Source: Burkholderia sp. (GTDB lineage Bacteria > Pseudomonadota > Gammaproteobacteria > Burkholderiales > Burkholderiaceae). From it: 64,000 nucleotides of DNA. The DNA lies in assembly GCA_031253835.1 (NCBI GenBank), contig JAIRVP010000011.1:124001-188000 (forward strand), in the 5' to 3' direction. Below, piece by piece: positions 26,174 through 33,801 of the stretch; positions within the stretch are counted from its first letter, which is position 1; the number at the start of each line of letters is the position of its first letter. The notes beneath the pieces were generated by a model. The model was not told the DNA's origin. It saw only the letters and a list, made by a program, of their open reading frames with translations, and searched no databases. A program made the position numbers and the translations under genes.

Positions 26174-26893
26174 TCACGGTGCGTCGATGAGCCCGGCCGA
26201 AATCGCCTTGACGACCGCCTGGACCTTGTTGGTCGCGCCGAGCTTCTCGAGGATGTTGTTGACGTGGAAGTTGACCGTCCGCTCCGAGATGCTGAGGATC
26301 TGGCCGATTTCGCACGCGGTCTTGCCCTCGGCCGTCCAGCACAGCACCTCGCGCTCGCGCGCGGTCAGCGTGACGCCGGCAGCGGGCGACAGCTTCGGCA
26401 CCATGAAGCGGCTCATCAGCGAATGCGACAGGTTCGCGAGCCAGTTCGTCTGCAGCGTCAGCATGTTGATTTCGGCCGGCGTCAGCCGGTCGGCATGGCG
26501 CGCGATGCTCAGCAGGCCGAACGCGCCGCGGGCCGCCCAGCTCGACTGCGCGACGCCCACCGACAGCCCGAAATCGCGCGCGTCCTGCCACAGCGGGCAC
26601 GGGTCGATCCGGTCGACGTCGGGCCAGACGATCATGTTGGTGCTGAGCGCGCCGTCGCGAACCGTCGAGTCGATCTCGATGTAGTTCTTCGCCTGGTAGT
26701 GCGCCATCCAGCCGTCGGGATAGGTATTGAAGATGGCGACCGACGGCTTCGATACGGGCAGCGGCACGCGAATGCCGTAACAGCAATACTCGAATCCCAG
26801 CCGCTTGGAATAGGCGGCGATCCGCTGGAAGAGCTGCTGCTCGTCTTCCGCGGCGCTGAATTGTTGATAGGCATCCTGCCAGCGCAGTTCCAT
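26174..26893 (-). CDS. cepR: Quorum-sensing regulator CepR
   Basis: The product has 239 residues and I recognise it directly as CepR of the B. cepacia complex. The N-terminal acyl-homoserine-lactone domain (about 15-160) contains the LuxR-family ligand residues in YCCYGIRVPLP and WPDVDRIDPCPLWQDARDFG. The C-terminal helix-turn-helix (about 173-235) has LTAREREVLCWTAEGKTACEIG. It binds N-octanoyl-homoserine lactone and activates or represses many virulence and biofilm genes. It is divergent from rsaM, with a CTG-N10-CAG box only 22 nt upstream of its start, consistent with autoregulation. Confidence 0.97.
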   Translation of the reverse strand: MELRWQDAYQQFSAAEDEQQLFQRIAAYSKRLGFEYCCYGIRVPLPVSKPSVAIFNTYPDGWMAHYQAKNYIEIDSTVRDGALSTNMIVWPDVDRIDPCPLWQDARDFGLSVGVAQSSWAARGAFGLLSIARHADRLTPAEINMLTLQTNWLANLSHSLMSRFMVPKLSPAAGVTLTAREREVLCWTAEGKTACEIGQILSISERTVNFHVNNILEKLGATNKVQAVVKAISAGLIDAP

Positions 26894-26914
26894 TCTTTCT
26901 CCGACAACGTCACG

Positions 26915-26930
26915 CTGTCATACTTGTCAG
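26915..26930. promoter_or_regulatory. lux/cep-type box between cepR and rsaM
   Basis: CTGTCATACTTGTCAG fits the CTG-N10-CAG dyad of LuxR-type boxes and shares its outline with the cepI box at 27541. It stands 22 nt from the cepR start and 36 nt from the rsaM start, so CepR bound here could act on both. Confidence 0.65.
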
Positions 26931-26966
26931 GTTCCAGCACCCGTTCGAGGCTGATACATTCCGCGC

Positions 26967-27410
26967 ATGACCTCACCTTTGCTGCACCCGGTCCCCGGCC
27001 CGTCCCCGGACGGCTACGTACGCCTGTCAGAAGGCGCACTGGTCGTGCTTGCACTCGACCATGTCTCGAGCGGCCTCGACGCATCGCTGCTGGCCGAACT
27101 GCGCGACAGCGCGATCGACGCACGCCTCGCCGGCTATACCGAATGGCATCGCACGGCCAGTGCCGGCGCCCCTTACGTGACGGTCGGCTGGGACTGGTAC
27201 CTCGAACGCGCGACGGGCACGTTCGTGATCGCGGGTGGCGACGTCCGCAGCAACGTGATGGTCGTCGATGCCACCGGCACCGACATCGGCATGTTCCACA
27301 CGGCTGCCGCGCTCGCCGCGCGGCTTGCCGGCATCGACTGGCCCGCTGCGGTCGCGTCGGCCCTGCTCGGTCGCAACGACGCCTATCATGCCGGTCCCAC
27401 GCTCCAGTGA
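26967..27410 (+). CDS. rsaM: RsaM-type negative regulator of quorum sensing
   Basis: The product has 147 residues and lies between cepR and cepI, the position of rsaM in this genus. The sequence is that of the RsaM family (GWDWYLERATGTFVIAGGDVRSN, and a C-terminal DWPAAVASALLGRNDAY, read as separate pieces). It has no DNA-binding motif that I can see. Family knowledge: it lowers acyl-homoserine-lactone production by acting on cepI and cepR expression, and its fold is unlike known regulators. A cep-type box lies 36 nt upstream. Confidence 0.93.
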   Translation: MTSPLLHPVPGPSPDGYVRLSEGALVVLALDHVSSGLDASLLAELRDSAIDARLAGYTEWHRTASAGAPYVTVGWDWYLERATGTFVIAGGDVRSNVMVVDATGTDIGMFHTAAALAARLAGIDWPAAVASALLGRNDAYHAGPTLQ

Positions 27411-27540
27411 CAACCTGCCACACTTTCCTCTGATCATTTCGCAAGACTGGCGCTCTTTATAAGCAAAAGCGGTCCAGTTTTCAATCCCGTCGATCAAGAA
27501 ACCGTTACCACCCCGCAAATGGCGGCTTTGCGCCGCCAAC

Positions 27541-27556
27541 CTGTAAGAGTTACCAG
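27541..27556 (+). promoter_or_regulatory. cep box of cepI
   Basis: CTGTAAGAGTTACCAG is the CepR-binding dyad known for cepI. It directly abuts a -35-like TTACAG (27557-27562), followed after 18 nt by TGTAAT (27581-27586), the class-II activator arrangement. Confidence 0.85.
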
Positions 27557-27619
27557 TTACAGCCTCCTCGTGCCGCGCGATGTAATGCACGCATACAAAA
27601 GCACAGATCCGAGGACACC

Positions 27620-28228
27620 ATGCGGACCTTCGTTCACGAGGAAGGGCGGTTGCCACACGAACTTGCAGCGGATCTCGGGCGCTATCGGCGCCGCGTGTTC
27701 ATCGAGCAGCTCGGCTGGGCGCTCCCGTCGGCAAACGAAAGCTTCGAGCGCGACCAGTTCGATCGCGACGATACCGTCTACGTGTTCGCGAGGAACGCCG
27801 GCGGCGACATGTGCGGATGTGCGCGCCTGCTGCCTACCACGCGCCCGTATCTGCTGAAGTCGCTGTTCGCCGACCTGATCGCCGAAGACATGCCGCTGCC
27901 GCAATCGGCCGCCGTCTGGGAGCTGTCCAGGTTCGCGGCGACCGACGACGAAGGCGGGCCGGGCAACGCCGAGTGGGCCGTGCGCCCGATGCTCGCGGCC
28001 GTCGTCGAATGCGCGGCGCAGCTCGGCGCGCGGCAGCTGATCGGCGTGACGTTCGCGAGCATGGAGCGGCTGTTCCGCCGGATCGGCATTCACGCGCACC
28101 GCGCAGGCCCGCCGAAGCAGGTGGACGGTCGTCTGGTGGTCGCGTGCTGGATCGACATCGATCCGCAAACGTTTGCGGCACTAGGAATCGAGCCGGGGCA
28201 GGCAGCCCGGCAAGCCATCGCCGCCTGA
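27620..28228 (+). CDS. cepI: N-acyl-homoserine-lactone synthase CepI
   Basis: The product has 202 residues from ATG 27620 with GAGGA just upstream. It has LuxI-family invariant residues: the YRRRVFIEQLGW helix (about 22-33), E-x-D-QFDRDDTVYV (about 43-52), ARLLPTTRPYLL (about 68-79) and VWELSRFA (about 99-106). It makes N-octanoyl- and N-hexanoyl-homoserine lactone from S-adenosylmethionine and acyl carrier protein. It is driven by CepR through the box at 27541 and restrained by RsaM. Confidence 0.97.
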   Translation: MRTFVHEEGRLPHELAADLGRYRRRVFIEQLGWALPSANESFERDQFDRDDTVYVFARNAGGDMCGCARLLPTTRPYLLKSLFADLIAEDMPLPQSAAVWELSRFAATDDEGGPGNAEWAVRPMLAAVVECAAQLGARQLIGVTFASMERLFRRIGIHAHRAGPPKQVDGRLVVACWIDIDPQTFAALGIEPGQAARQAIAA

Positions 28229-28279
28229 GCCGGAACGCGCGTTTCCGTCCGGGCGGCCTCGTAACGAAGGAGAACCAAC

Positions 28280-29044
28280 GTGGACCAGTCTCAGGTCTTT
28301 CGCGCGATGATGCCCGGGTTGACGAGCGCCAGCGGCGCCCGCATCGCGGTCACCTATCCGTCGTTTCCCAGGCCGCTGCCGCTCGTGCGGCTCGATCGCC
28401 GCGGGCTCGTGTTTCGTGCCGCCGGCGCCGCGCCGCTCGTCTGCGGGCTGCCGCGCCCGGCCACGCTGCTGGTCGCCGACGAGCCGCTCTGCTCGCTGCG
28501 CCTCGTGATTCGCGACGTCGCGCCAGCCGGCGGCGGCCGGCACGACCTGACGATGCAGCCGTCCGGCGCCGCCGGCGACGAATTGCTGTGGCATGCGCTG
28601 CGCGACCGCGAACCGTACCGGCACATTCAGCACCCGCTCGCGCCCGTCGACACGGCCCTCGCCGCCGACGGCGAGCCGCGCGCAACGGCCGGCGAAGGCG
28701 CCCCGCGCCCGTCGCGCAGCGCCGCCTTCCGCCTGCCGTGCCACAGCGACGCGCTGTTCTTCGCCGACTGGCTCGAATATCACTTCGACGAACTGCGCGC
28801 GCTGTCGCAGCAGCACGGGCCGCAACTGCAGCTCAACCAGCTCGAGCGGCAGGTGGCCGACGACGAGGTCGGCGTGCGCTTCGTGTACGACATCGACGGC
28901 CATGCGACGCGGCACGCGCTGACCGACTGCGCACGCGAAGCCTGTGCGTGGATCGAGACCGAAATGCGCGACAAGTACGCGCTGCCCGTCGCGCAAGAGC
29001 GGTTCGGCGCGTTTGCGGCACACGCACGGGCCGGCGGCATGTGA
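28280..29044 (+). CDS. Conserved hypothetical protein downstream of cepI, 254 residues
   Basis: The start is GTG 28280, preceded by GAAGGAG at a good distance. It follows cepI by 51 nt in the same direction, so co-transcription with the synthase is likely. I do not recognise a domain. The first ~100 residues look like two small beta-rich units (FRAAGAAPLVCGLPRPATLLVAD). A disordered Ala/Pro/Arg stretch follows near 130-155. The C-terminal half is alpha-helical and acidic, without membrane segments. The position suggests a quorum-regulated accessory, but nothing in the sequence states its role. Transcription probably ends at the terminator at 29149-29175. Confidence 0.75.
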   Translation: MDQSQVFRAMMPGLTSASGARIAVTYPSFPRPLPLVRLDRRGLVFRAAGAAPLVCGLPRPATLLVADEPLCSLRLVIRDVAPAGGGRHDLTMQPSGAAGDELLWHALRDREPYRHIQHPLAPVDTALAADGEPRATAGEGAPRPSRSAAFRLPCHSDALFFADWLEYHFDELRALSQQHGPQLQLNQLERQVADDEVGVRFVYDIDGHATRHALTDCAREACAWIETEMRDKYALPVAQERFGAFAAHARAGGM

Positions 29045-29083
29045 ACGGGTGACGGCTGCGAGTTGCATGGATACAACTAGGGC

Positions 29084-29112
29084 TTGCAAACGTCCGGGTT
29101 TTCCCTTAAATT
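29084..29112 (+). promoter_or_regulatory. Sigma70-type promoter for a candidate small RNA
   Basis: TTGCAA (29084-29089), 17-nt spacer, TAAATT (29107-29112). Predicted start is near 29119. No coding frame follows before the terminator. Confidence 0.45.
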
Positions 29113-29118
29113 TACGTC

Positions 29119-29175
29119 TGTCTCCTCCATGTCTCCAAACATGGATTCAGCCCGCTCATGCAGCGGGCTTTTTCT
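29119..29175 (+). ncRNA. Candidate small RNA of about 55 nt with UCUCCUCC motif
   Basis: Downstream of the promoter is a short transcript with a pyrimidine stretch TCTCCTCC complementary to ribosome-binding sites. A small hairpin follows (CCATGT 29127-29132, loop, ACATGG 29139-29144, whose loop carries CTCC). A strong intrinsic terminator ends it. This is the layout of antisense-type riboregulators. It could alternatively be only the 3' untranslated region of the preceding gene. Confidence 0.4.
29149..29175 (+). terminator. Intrinsic terminator after the cepI operon
   Basis: AGCCCGCT (29149-29156), loop CATGC, AGCGGGCT (29162-29169), then TTTTTCTT. Perfect 8-bp stem with a U tract. Confidence 0.85.
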
Positions 29176-29216
29176 TGCCTGCTCGGATTGCGGGGCCATA
29201 TCATTTTCCGTTCCGG

Positions 29217-29507
29217 CTAGGTCGCCGGACGCACGCCGGCCGGGCGCAGCCAGTAGTGATGCACCGCAAATATCAGTGCGACCGCCACGACCAGTATCAG
29301 CAGCAGGTACAGCCAGCCCTTCCGGGTCGACGGCAGGTCCGCCAGGGCACCGACGTCCCCCGTCAGCACCGCCAACGCGGCCACTGCCAGCCCGGCCAGT
29401 ATCAACGTCCCCTTTGCCACCCATCCAAAGGCGACCTCCAGTCCGGTCGCCCATCGCGACTGGCGATAAGGTCCGGCAACCGGCCGACGCAGATCGGGCT
29501 TACCCAT
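29217..29507 (-). CDS. Small inner-membrane protein, 96 residues
   Basis: The start is ATG 29507 with an excellent site, GGGAGGTGGCGA, just upstream; longer in-frame starts have none. Two hydrophobic helices (about 28-48, TLILAGLAVAALAVL, and about 65-85, YLLLILVVAVALIFAV) flank a short loop, with a basic N terminus inside. I do not recognise a family. It is a single gene. Confidence 0.7.
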   Translation of the reverse strand: MGKPDLRRPVAGPYRQSRWATGLEVAFGWVAKGTLILAGLAVAALAVLTGDVGALADLPSTRKGWLYLLLILVVAVALIFAVHHYWLRPAGVRPAT

Positions 29508-29803
29508 TCGCCACCTCCCGTCCGGCACGCATGTATCCGCACGCCGAGCGGCAGGCGCTGCGGAAGGCCGGGATTCGAAGGTCCTGCGAACGTGCAACCG
29601 CTGCCACGCGATGCACACACTGATTCGGAAGCGTCATGTCGTCGTTTCGTGAGTCGGGAGTCGACCGTTCGCTTCGTTTGGCCAGAATGATTCGATATCG
29701 TTCGATACGACGAGCATGCGCCGCGACACGATCTGCTCGCCTCGCGCAATCCTGATCGATCGGCTTATCATTGACCGGCCCGCCACTCTCCCCCGAGGCC
29801 ATC

Positions 29804-30190
29804 TTGCACGCCCACCTGCGCATTGCCCGCCCGGTCAGCAACCTCGCCCGCACCGAGCGCATGTATCGCGACGCCCTCGACTTGTCGGTCCTCGCGCGTT
29901 TCGAAGATCACGACGGCTTTTCCGGCGTGATGATCGGACGCGAAGGTCTCGACTATCACTTCGAATTCACGCACTGCCCCGATCATCCGATCGCGCCGTC
30001 GCCGACGCCCGAAGACCTGATCGTCTTCTACCTGCCCGATCGCCCGGAATGGGAAGCCGCATGCGAGCGCGCCACCGCGCACGGCTTCATGCCCGTGACG
30101 TCGTTCAATCCGTATTGGGAAATTTCCGGCCAGACCTTCGAGGATGCCGACGGCTACCGCGTCGTGCTGCAGAACGGCACCTGGCGGTGA
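29804..30190 (+). CDS. VOC-superfamily (glyoxalase/bleomycin-resistance fold) protein
   Basis: The product is about 128 residues, starting at TTG 29804 because CCGAGG stands 6 nt upstream. A TTG at 29771 is the alternative. The paired beta-alpha-beta-beta-beta units of the VOC fold are visible: HLRIARPVSNLARTERMYRDAL in the first, and PVTSFNPYWEISGQTFEDADGYRVVL in the second. Possible metal ligands are H (start), E/H (YHFEFTHCP) and the C-terminal D/E region. Substrate unknown. Confidence 0.75.
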   Translation: MHAHLRIARPVSNLARTERMYRDALDLSVLARFEDHDGFSGVMIGREGLDYHFEFTHCPDHPIAPSPTPEDLIVFYLPDRPEWEAACERATAHGFMPVTSFNPYWEISGQTFEDADGYRVVLQNGTWR

Positions 30191-30211
30191 TACGCGGATA
30201 TGCGTGAACCG

Positions 30212-30778
30212 CTATGCGCCGGCAACGCCGCCGGCGCGCGCGGCATACACGACGTGCCGCCGCAGCGGATGCCCGTCCGGCAACGCCGGATGATCGAAAT
30301 CGCGCGCGGGTTGGCGCAGCATGCCGAGCCGCTCCATCACGTGCCGTGATCGCACGTTGGTGTCGGCCGTCCACGCGAAGATCTCGCCGAGCCCTGCCCG
30401 GCCGAACCCGTCGGCCAATGCGGCGGCGGCCGCTTCGACAGCGTAGCCCTGCCCCCACGCGTCGCGCGCCTGCCGCCACATGATCTCGACGCACGGCGCC
30501 ATCGGATGCGCCGCGCGCGCTTCGTGCGACAGGCCGCAAAGCCCGATCAGCATCGCATCGGCGCGACGCTCGACCGCCCACACGCCGAAACCGTGTGCAT
30601 CGAAATGCGCCTCGAAGCGCGCGATGACGTCGCTCGCCTCGTCGACGGACATCGGGCCGCGCGCGAGCCATCCGGTCACGTCCGGATCCGCATGCATCGC
30701 CGAAAGCGCACCCGCATCCGCCGGCCGCCAGCGGTGCAGCGTCAGGCGTTCGGTTTCGATCTTCGAGGGGATGGGCAT
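30212..30778 (-). CDS. GNAT N-acetyltransferase, RimJ/RimL type
   Basis: The product has 188 residues beginning ETERLTLHRWRPAD, the usual RimJ/L opening. Further features are the acceptor-binding region PCVEIMWRQARDAWGQGYAVEAAAAALADGF with the acetyl-CoA Q/R-x-x-G-x-G/A-like loop (DAWGQGYA), and FAWTADTNVRSRHVMERLGM near the end. Family role: acetyl transfer to a protein N terminus or small amine. Target unknown. It converges with the VOC gene. Confidence 0.85.
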   Translation of the reverse strand: MPIPSKIETERLTLHRWRPADAGALSAMHADPDVTGWLARGPMSVDEASDVIARFEAHFDAHGFGVWAVERRADAMLIGLCGLSHEARAAHPMAPCVEIMWRQARDAWGQGYAVEAAAAALADGFGRAGLGEIFAWTADTNVRSRHVMERLGMLRQPARDFDHPALPDGHPLRRHVVYAARAGGVAGA

Positions 30779-30934
30779 GGGTGATGCGGATCGTACGGGC
30801 AGCGGCGGAACGCAGGCGACGTCACGAACCCGAAGGCGGGACGGTTGACGCTGGGGGGAACTCGATCGTCGCGTCTGCCCGCGACGATCGATAGAACACG
30901 CAACGAGAAACGGGCGCAGGCGCGCCCGTGGGGA

Positions 30935-31585
30935 TTACTCGTTTTCTTCGAAGTAATGGCCGAACTTCGTCTGCTTCGTGCGGATATAACGCTCGTTTTC
31001 CTCGCGCACGGGTACCGCCAGCGCCACCCGTTCGCAGACGGGGATGCCGTGCTTCGCGAGCGTGTCGAACTTCTCCGGGTTGTTGCTCATCAGCCGCACC
31101 GACGTCACGCCGAGGATCCGCAGGATCGCGGCGGCCGAATCGTATTCACGGGCGTCGTCGGGCAGGCCGAGGTCGAGGTTCGCTTCGACGGTGTCGCGCC
31201 CCTGCTCCTGCAGCGCGTACGCGCGGATCTTGTTGCTCAGGCCGATCCCGCGCCCTTCATGCCCGCGCAGATACAGCAGCACGCCACGGTCCTCGGCCGC
31301 GATGTAGCGCAACGCGAGGTCGAGCTGCTCGCCGCAATCGCAGCGATACGAGCCGAACACGTCGCCGGTCAGGCATTCGGAATGCAGCCGCGTCAGCACG
31401 GACTGCTCGCCGGCCACGTCGCCCATCACGAGTGCGAGATGTTCGGCATCGCTGCCCGATACGCGAAACGCGTATGACTTGAACGTACCGTAGCGCGTAG
31501 GCAGCGACGCGGTGGCGACGAGTGTCACGCACTCGTCGGCCTGGCCATTGCCCGGCGTGGGCGATTGGGGATGCGAAGACATCAT
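30935..31585 (-). CDS. ribA: GTP cyclohydrolase II
   Basis: The product has 216 residues, normal for free-standing RibA. The zinc-binding cysteines are C71, C82 and C84 in [20 protein letters not shown]. Further conserved segments are the GTP-binding [20 protein letters not shown], the [23 protein letters not shown] block and LMSNNPEKF. It performs the first step of riboflavin synthesis, converting GTP to 2,5-diamino-6-ribosylamino-4(3H)-pyrimidinone 5'-phosphate. Adjacent in-frame ATGs at 31585 and 31582 are equivalent starts. It is unlinked here to other rib genes. No FMN riboswitch is visible in the short 5' region. Confidence 0.95.
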   Translation of the reverse strand: MMSSHPQSPTPGNGQADECVTLVATASLPTRYGTFKSYAFRVSGSDAEHLALVMGDVAGEQSVLTRLHSECLTGDVFGSYRCDCGEQLDLALRYIAAEDRGVLLYLRGHEGRGIGLSNKIRAYALQEQGRDTVEANLDLGLPDDAREYDSAAAILRILGVTSVRLMSNNPEKFDTLAKHGIPVCERVALAVPVREENERYIRTKQTKFGHYFEENE

Positions 31586-31760
31586 GAATTCAATCGAAAC
31601 GTTCAGGAATGTAGGAGTTGTGTGGATAGTGCGTGACGGGAGTTTACCGCTAATCTGGAAACGTCACGCGACTGCCACTGCCTGCCCGGCTATACTGGGC
31701 TCACCGGGTGTCGCGCACCAACGCCCAGCCTTCCCTGTATCGACCACACGGAGAAAGCGA

Positions 31761-32219
31761 ATGAGCACGACTGTCGCGCAGATTCTCAAGGCCAAGCCGG
31801 ATTCGGGCCGCACGATCTACACCGTCACGAAGACCGATCTCGTCTACGACGCCATCAAGCTGATGGCGGAAAAGGGGATCGGCGCGTTGCTGGTCGTGGA
31901 CGGCGACGACATCGCAGGCATCGTCACCGAGCGCGACTACGCGCGCAAGGTCGTCCTGCAGGACCGTTCATCGAAAGCCACCCGCGTCGAGGAAATCATG
32001 ACGGCGAAGGTGCGTTACGTCGAGCCGTCGCAATCCACCGACGAGTGCATGGCGCTGATGACCGAGCACCGGATGCGCCACCTGCCCGTCCTTGACGGCG
32101 GCAAGCTGGTCGGCCTCATCTCGATCGGCGACCTCGTGAAGAGCGTGATTGCCGATCAGCAGTTCACGATCAGCCAGCTCGAACACTACATTCACGGCAC
32201 GCCGGTCGCTTCCACCTGA
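31761..32219 (+). CDS. Tandem CBS-domain protein
   Basis: The product has 152 residues from ATG 31761 after GGAGAAAGCGA. Two CBS motifs cover about 14-70 (TVTKTDLVYDAIKLMAEKGIGALLVVDGDDIAGIVTERDYARKV, in pieces) and about 80-140 (VEPSQSTDECMALMTEHRMRHLPVLDGGKLVGLISIGDLV). Such stand-alone pairs bind adenosine nucleotides and act as energy or ligand sensors. The partner is not evident. Confidence 0.88.
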   Translation: MSTTVAQILKAKPDSGRTIYTVTKTDLVYDAIKLMAEKGIGALLVVDGDDIAGIVTERDYARKVVLQDRSSKATRVEEIMTAKVRYVEPSQSTDECMALMTEHRMRHLPVLDGGKLVGLISIGDLVKSVIADQQFTISQLEHYIHGTPVAST

Positions 32220-32229
32220 TCCGCCCCAG

Positions 32230-32261
32230 CGAAAAAGGCCCAAACGCATAAGCGTCTGGGC
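32230..32261 (-). terminator. Intrinsic terminator of the DUF4148 gene
   Basis: On the minus strand GCCCAGACGC, loop TTAT, GCGTTTGGGC is followed by CTTTTTC. One mismatch in a 10-bp stem. It may also slow transcription of the CBS gene from the other side, though no U tract exists in that direction. Confidence 0.7.
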
Positions 32262-32376
32262 GGAAAGCCGCCGGCATGCGGCGACGGAGGTTCTGCTCCT
32301 GCGGGCGAACGACGCGCGCAAATGGCACGCGTCTCGTCGAATGAATGGTGCGCTCGGGCAGACCGGGGACGTTCGA

Positions 32377-32706
32377 TTAGTTACCGAAGTAGACCGAGTT
32401 CACGGGATTCGGCGCGTCATGCGTCATGCGGCGGCCTGCCTGGCCGGCACCCGTTGCCACGGCACCGTAGCCGCTCGTATCGGCCTGCGCGAGCATCGGC
32501 TGGTTCGGCTGGATCCGCTGTTCGGCTGCCTGGATGTTGTTCGGGTACTGCGAATCGCTCGCCAGCGGCTTGTAGCCGTTCTGTTCGAGTTGCACGAGTT
32601 CAGCCTTGACCTGATCGCGCGTCAGCCCCTGCTCGGACTGTGCAAACGATGCGATCGGTGCGGCAAGGACGGATGCGGCGATGGCTGCATAGATGATCGA
32701 CTTCAT
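32377..32706 (-). CDS. Secreted DUF4148-family protein
   Basis: The product has 109 residues. A signal peptide of about 22 residues ends in ASFAQS. The DUF4148 core is LTRDQVKAELVQLEQNGYKPLASDSQYPNNIQAAEQRI (in pieces), followed by a flexible tail. These small periplasmic proteins are abundant in Burkholderia and usually stress- or condition-regulated; no activity is known. Single gene with its own terminator. Confidence 0.85.
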   Translation of the reverse strand: MKSIIYAAIAASVLAAPIASFAQSEQGLTRDQVKAELVQLEQNGYKPLASDSQYPNNIQAAEQRIQPNQPMLAQADTSGYGAVATGAGQAGRRMTHDAPNPVNSVYFGN

Positions 32707-33029
32707 GATTTACCTCCGGAATATGTTCTCTTTTGACGTCGCCTCGGCAGGACTGTCTGAAGCGATTGAGTCCAGTGTAGTGCTCGCCATTCCAAGGGGA
32801 AACCCTTAGTTTGAACATACAGCGTTGCAATTTTGGCAAATATCACCGAATGTTTCTGGACGCAGTTCGCATGACTTGCTTCATCTGTACAACAATCGCT
32901 GACGAAACGCCAACAACCGAATCACCTATCCCGAAGGTTGTGTTGTAGAATCGTAAGGTTCTATTCGCCAGTCGATATTCCATCCACCATGTACGCGCAC
33001 ACGCCTCTTTCGGTTTCGACGTCCGGCCC

Positions 33030-33055
33030 GGCCGGCGTGCGCGCGCACGCCGGCC
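33030..33055 (+). repeat. 26-bp perfect palindrome in the rnk leader
   Basis: GGCCGGCGTGCGC (33030-33042) is followed without spacer by its exact complement GCGCACGCCGGCC (33043-33055). As RNA it would form a very stable hairpin. Confidence 0.6.
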
Positions 33056-33118
33056 ATCCGGCGCATCCCCTCGCTCGACGCACGGCCCAGGCGCCGCTCA
33101 CCCCTGCCCGGCGCCTGA

Positions 33119-33165
33119 TCTGACGGCTCGGCCTCCTCCCGGAGCCAGGTCAGACAGGCTCCGGG
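33119..33165 (+). promoter_or_regulatory. Mutually exclusive hairpins in the rnk leader
   Basis: Hairpin 1 pairs TCTGAC (33119-33124) and GGCTC (33125-33129) with GAGCC (33142-33146) and GTCAGA (33149-33154), with a 2-nt bulge. Hairpin 2 pairs CCCGGAGCC (33138-33146) perfectly with GGCTCCGGG (33157-33165). Both need GAGCC at 33142-33146, so only one can form at a time. This is the geometry of an attenuator or riboswitch expression platform, 54 nt before the rnk start. Confidence 0.5.
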
Positions 33166-33218
33166 CGATCCCCATAGGCACGCCACGCCTGCCCTTGCCG
33201 ATCATTTGGAGAACTGCC

Positions 33219-33617
33219 ATGAAACAACGCCTTTACCAGTTGACCGAACTCGACGTCGCTCGTCTCGAAAAGCACGCCGAACACAACCCGCGCTTCCAGA
33301 CCATGCTCGACACGCTGCTCGAGCGTGCCGACATCGTCCAGCCCGACACCATCAAGGCCAATGTCGTCACGATGAACTCGCAGATCACGCTGCTCGACGA
33401 GGCGACCCAGGAACAGGCCACCTGGACGATTGTTTATCCGGACGCCGCCAATCTCGAACTCGGCCGCCTGAACGTCTTCTCGCCCGTCGGCATGGCGCTG
33501 CTGGGCACGCAGCGTGGCCAGATGGTCAAGGTGATGCAGCCGAGCGGCGCCGAAAAGCTGATGAAGGTCTCCGCGATCGTGTTCCAGCCGGAAGCCAACG
33601 GCGAATACACGCGCTGA
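33219..33617 (+). CDS. rnk: Regulator of nucleoside diphosphate kinase, Rnk/GreA-like
   Basis: The product has 132 residues from ATG 33219 after TTTGGAGAACTGCC. A short N-terminal coiled coil (about 1-45, TELDVARLEKHAEHNPRFQTML) is followed by the GreA/GreB C-terminal fold (TIKANVVTMNSQITLLDEAT..., NVFSPVGMALLGTQRGQ). Rnk binds RNA polymerase near the secondary channel, and in Pseudomonas it affects nucleoside diphosphate kinase and exopolysaccharide levels. It is monocistronic, with the long structured leader upstream and a perfect terminator downstream. Confidence 0.9.
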   Translation: MKQRLYQLTELDVARLEKHAEHNPRFQTMLDTLLERADIVQPDTIKANVVTMNSQITLLDEATQEQATWTIVYPDAANLELGRLNVFSPVGMALLGTQRGQMVKVMQPSGAEKLMKVSAIVFQPEANGEYTR

Positions 33618-33670
33618 GTCCCCGCCACTCCCGCGCGGCACCGCACCGACACGTCTGCGGAAACGAAAAA

Positions 33671-33695
33671 AGCGAGGCAGAGGCCTCGCTTTTTT
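33671..33695. terminator. Bidirectional terminator after rnk
   Basis: AGCGAGGC (33671-33678), loop AGAG, GCCTCGCT (33683-33690), flanked by A6 on the left and T6 on the right, so it works for both strands. Confidence 0.88.
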
Positions 33696-33738
33696 GCGTC
33701 CGGACGATGCGGATCATCCCCACCTCGGTCGGCGGACG

Positions 33739-33766
33739 AAAAAAAGGCGCCCGAAGGCGCCTTTTT
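33739..33766. terminator. Bidirectional terminator after the porin gene
   Basis: GGCGCC (33746-33751), loop CGAA, GGCGCC (33756-33761), with an A7 run before and TTTTT after. It mainly serves the convergent porin gene on the minus strand and backs up the rnk terminator. Confidence 0.85.
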
Positions 33767-33801
33767 CGATGCTACGAAGCGGGTTGCCCCGCTCGTCACG
33801 C

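Larger units (their letters stand above)
32707..33218 (+). other. Long structured upstream region of rnk
   Basis: This 512-nt gap has an AT-richer first half (around 32800-32960), with a -10-like TAGAAT at 32946-32951. Its GC-rich second half holds a 26-bp perfect palindrome and two mutually exclusive hairpins, listed separately. A 44-codon frame from ATG 32989 to 33123 spans the palindrome; it is Arg/Pro/Ala-rich and has no ribosome site, so I do not call it. From the -10 element the leader would be about 260 nt. Confidence 0.5.

Noticed and set aside
32989..33123. 44-codon ORF in the rnk leader
   Set aside because: It spans the palindrome, has no ribosome site, and its composition follows the GC-rich structure.
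33119..33165. Cobalamin riboswitch before rnk
   Set aside because: GAGCCAGG-like sequence recalls the 3' part of that riboswitch, but the conserved B12 box and the ~200-nt aptamer are missing.
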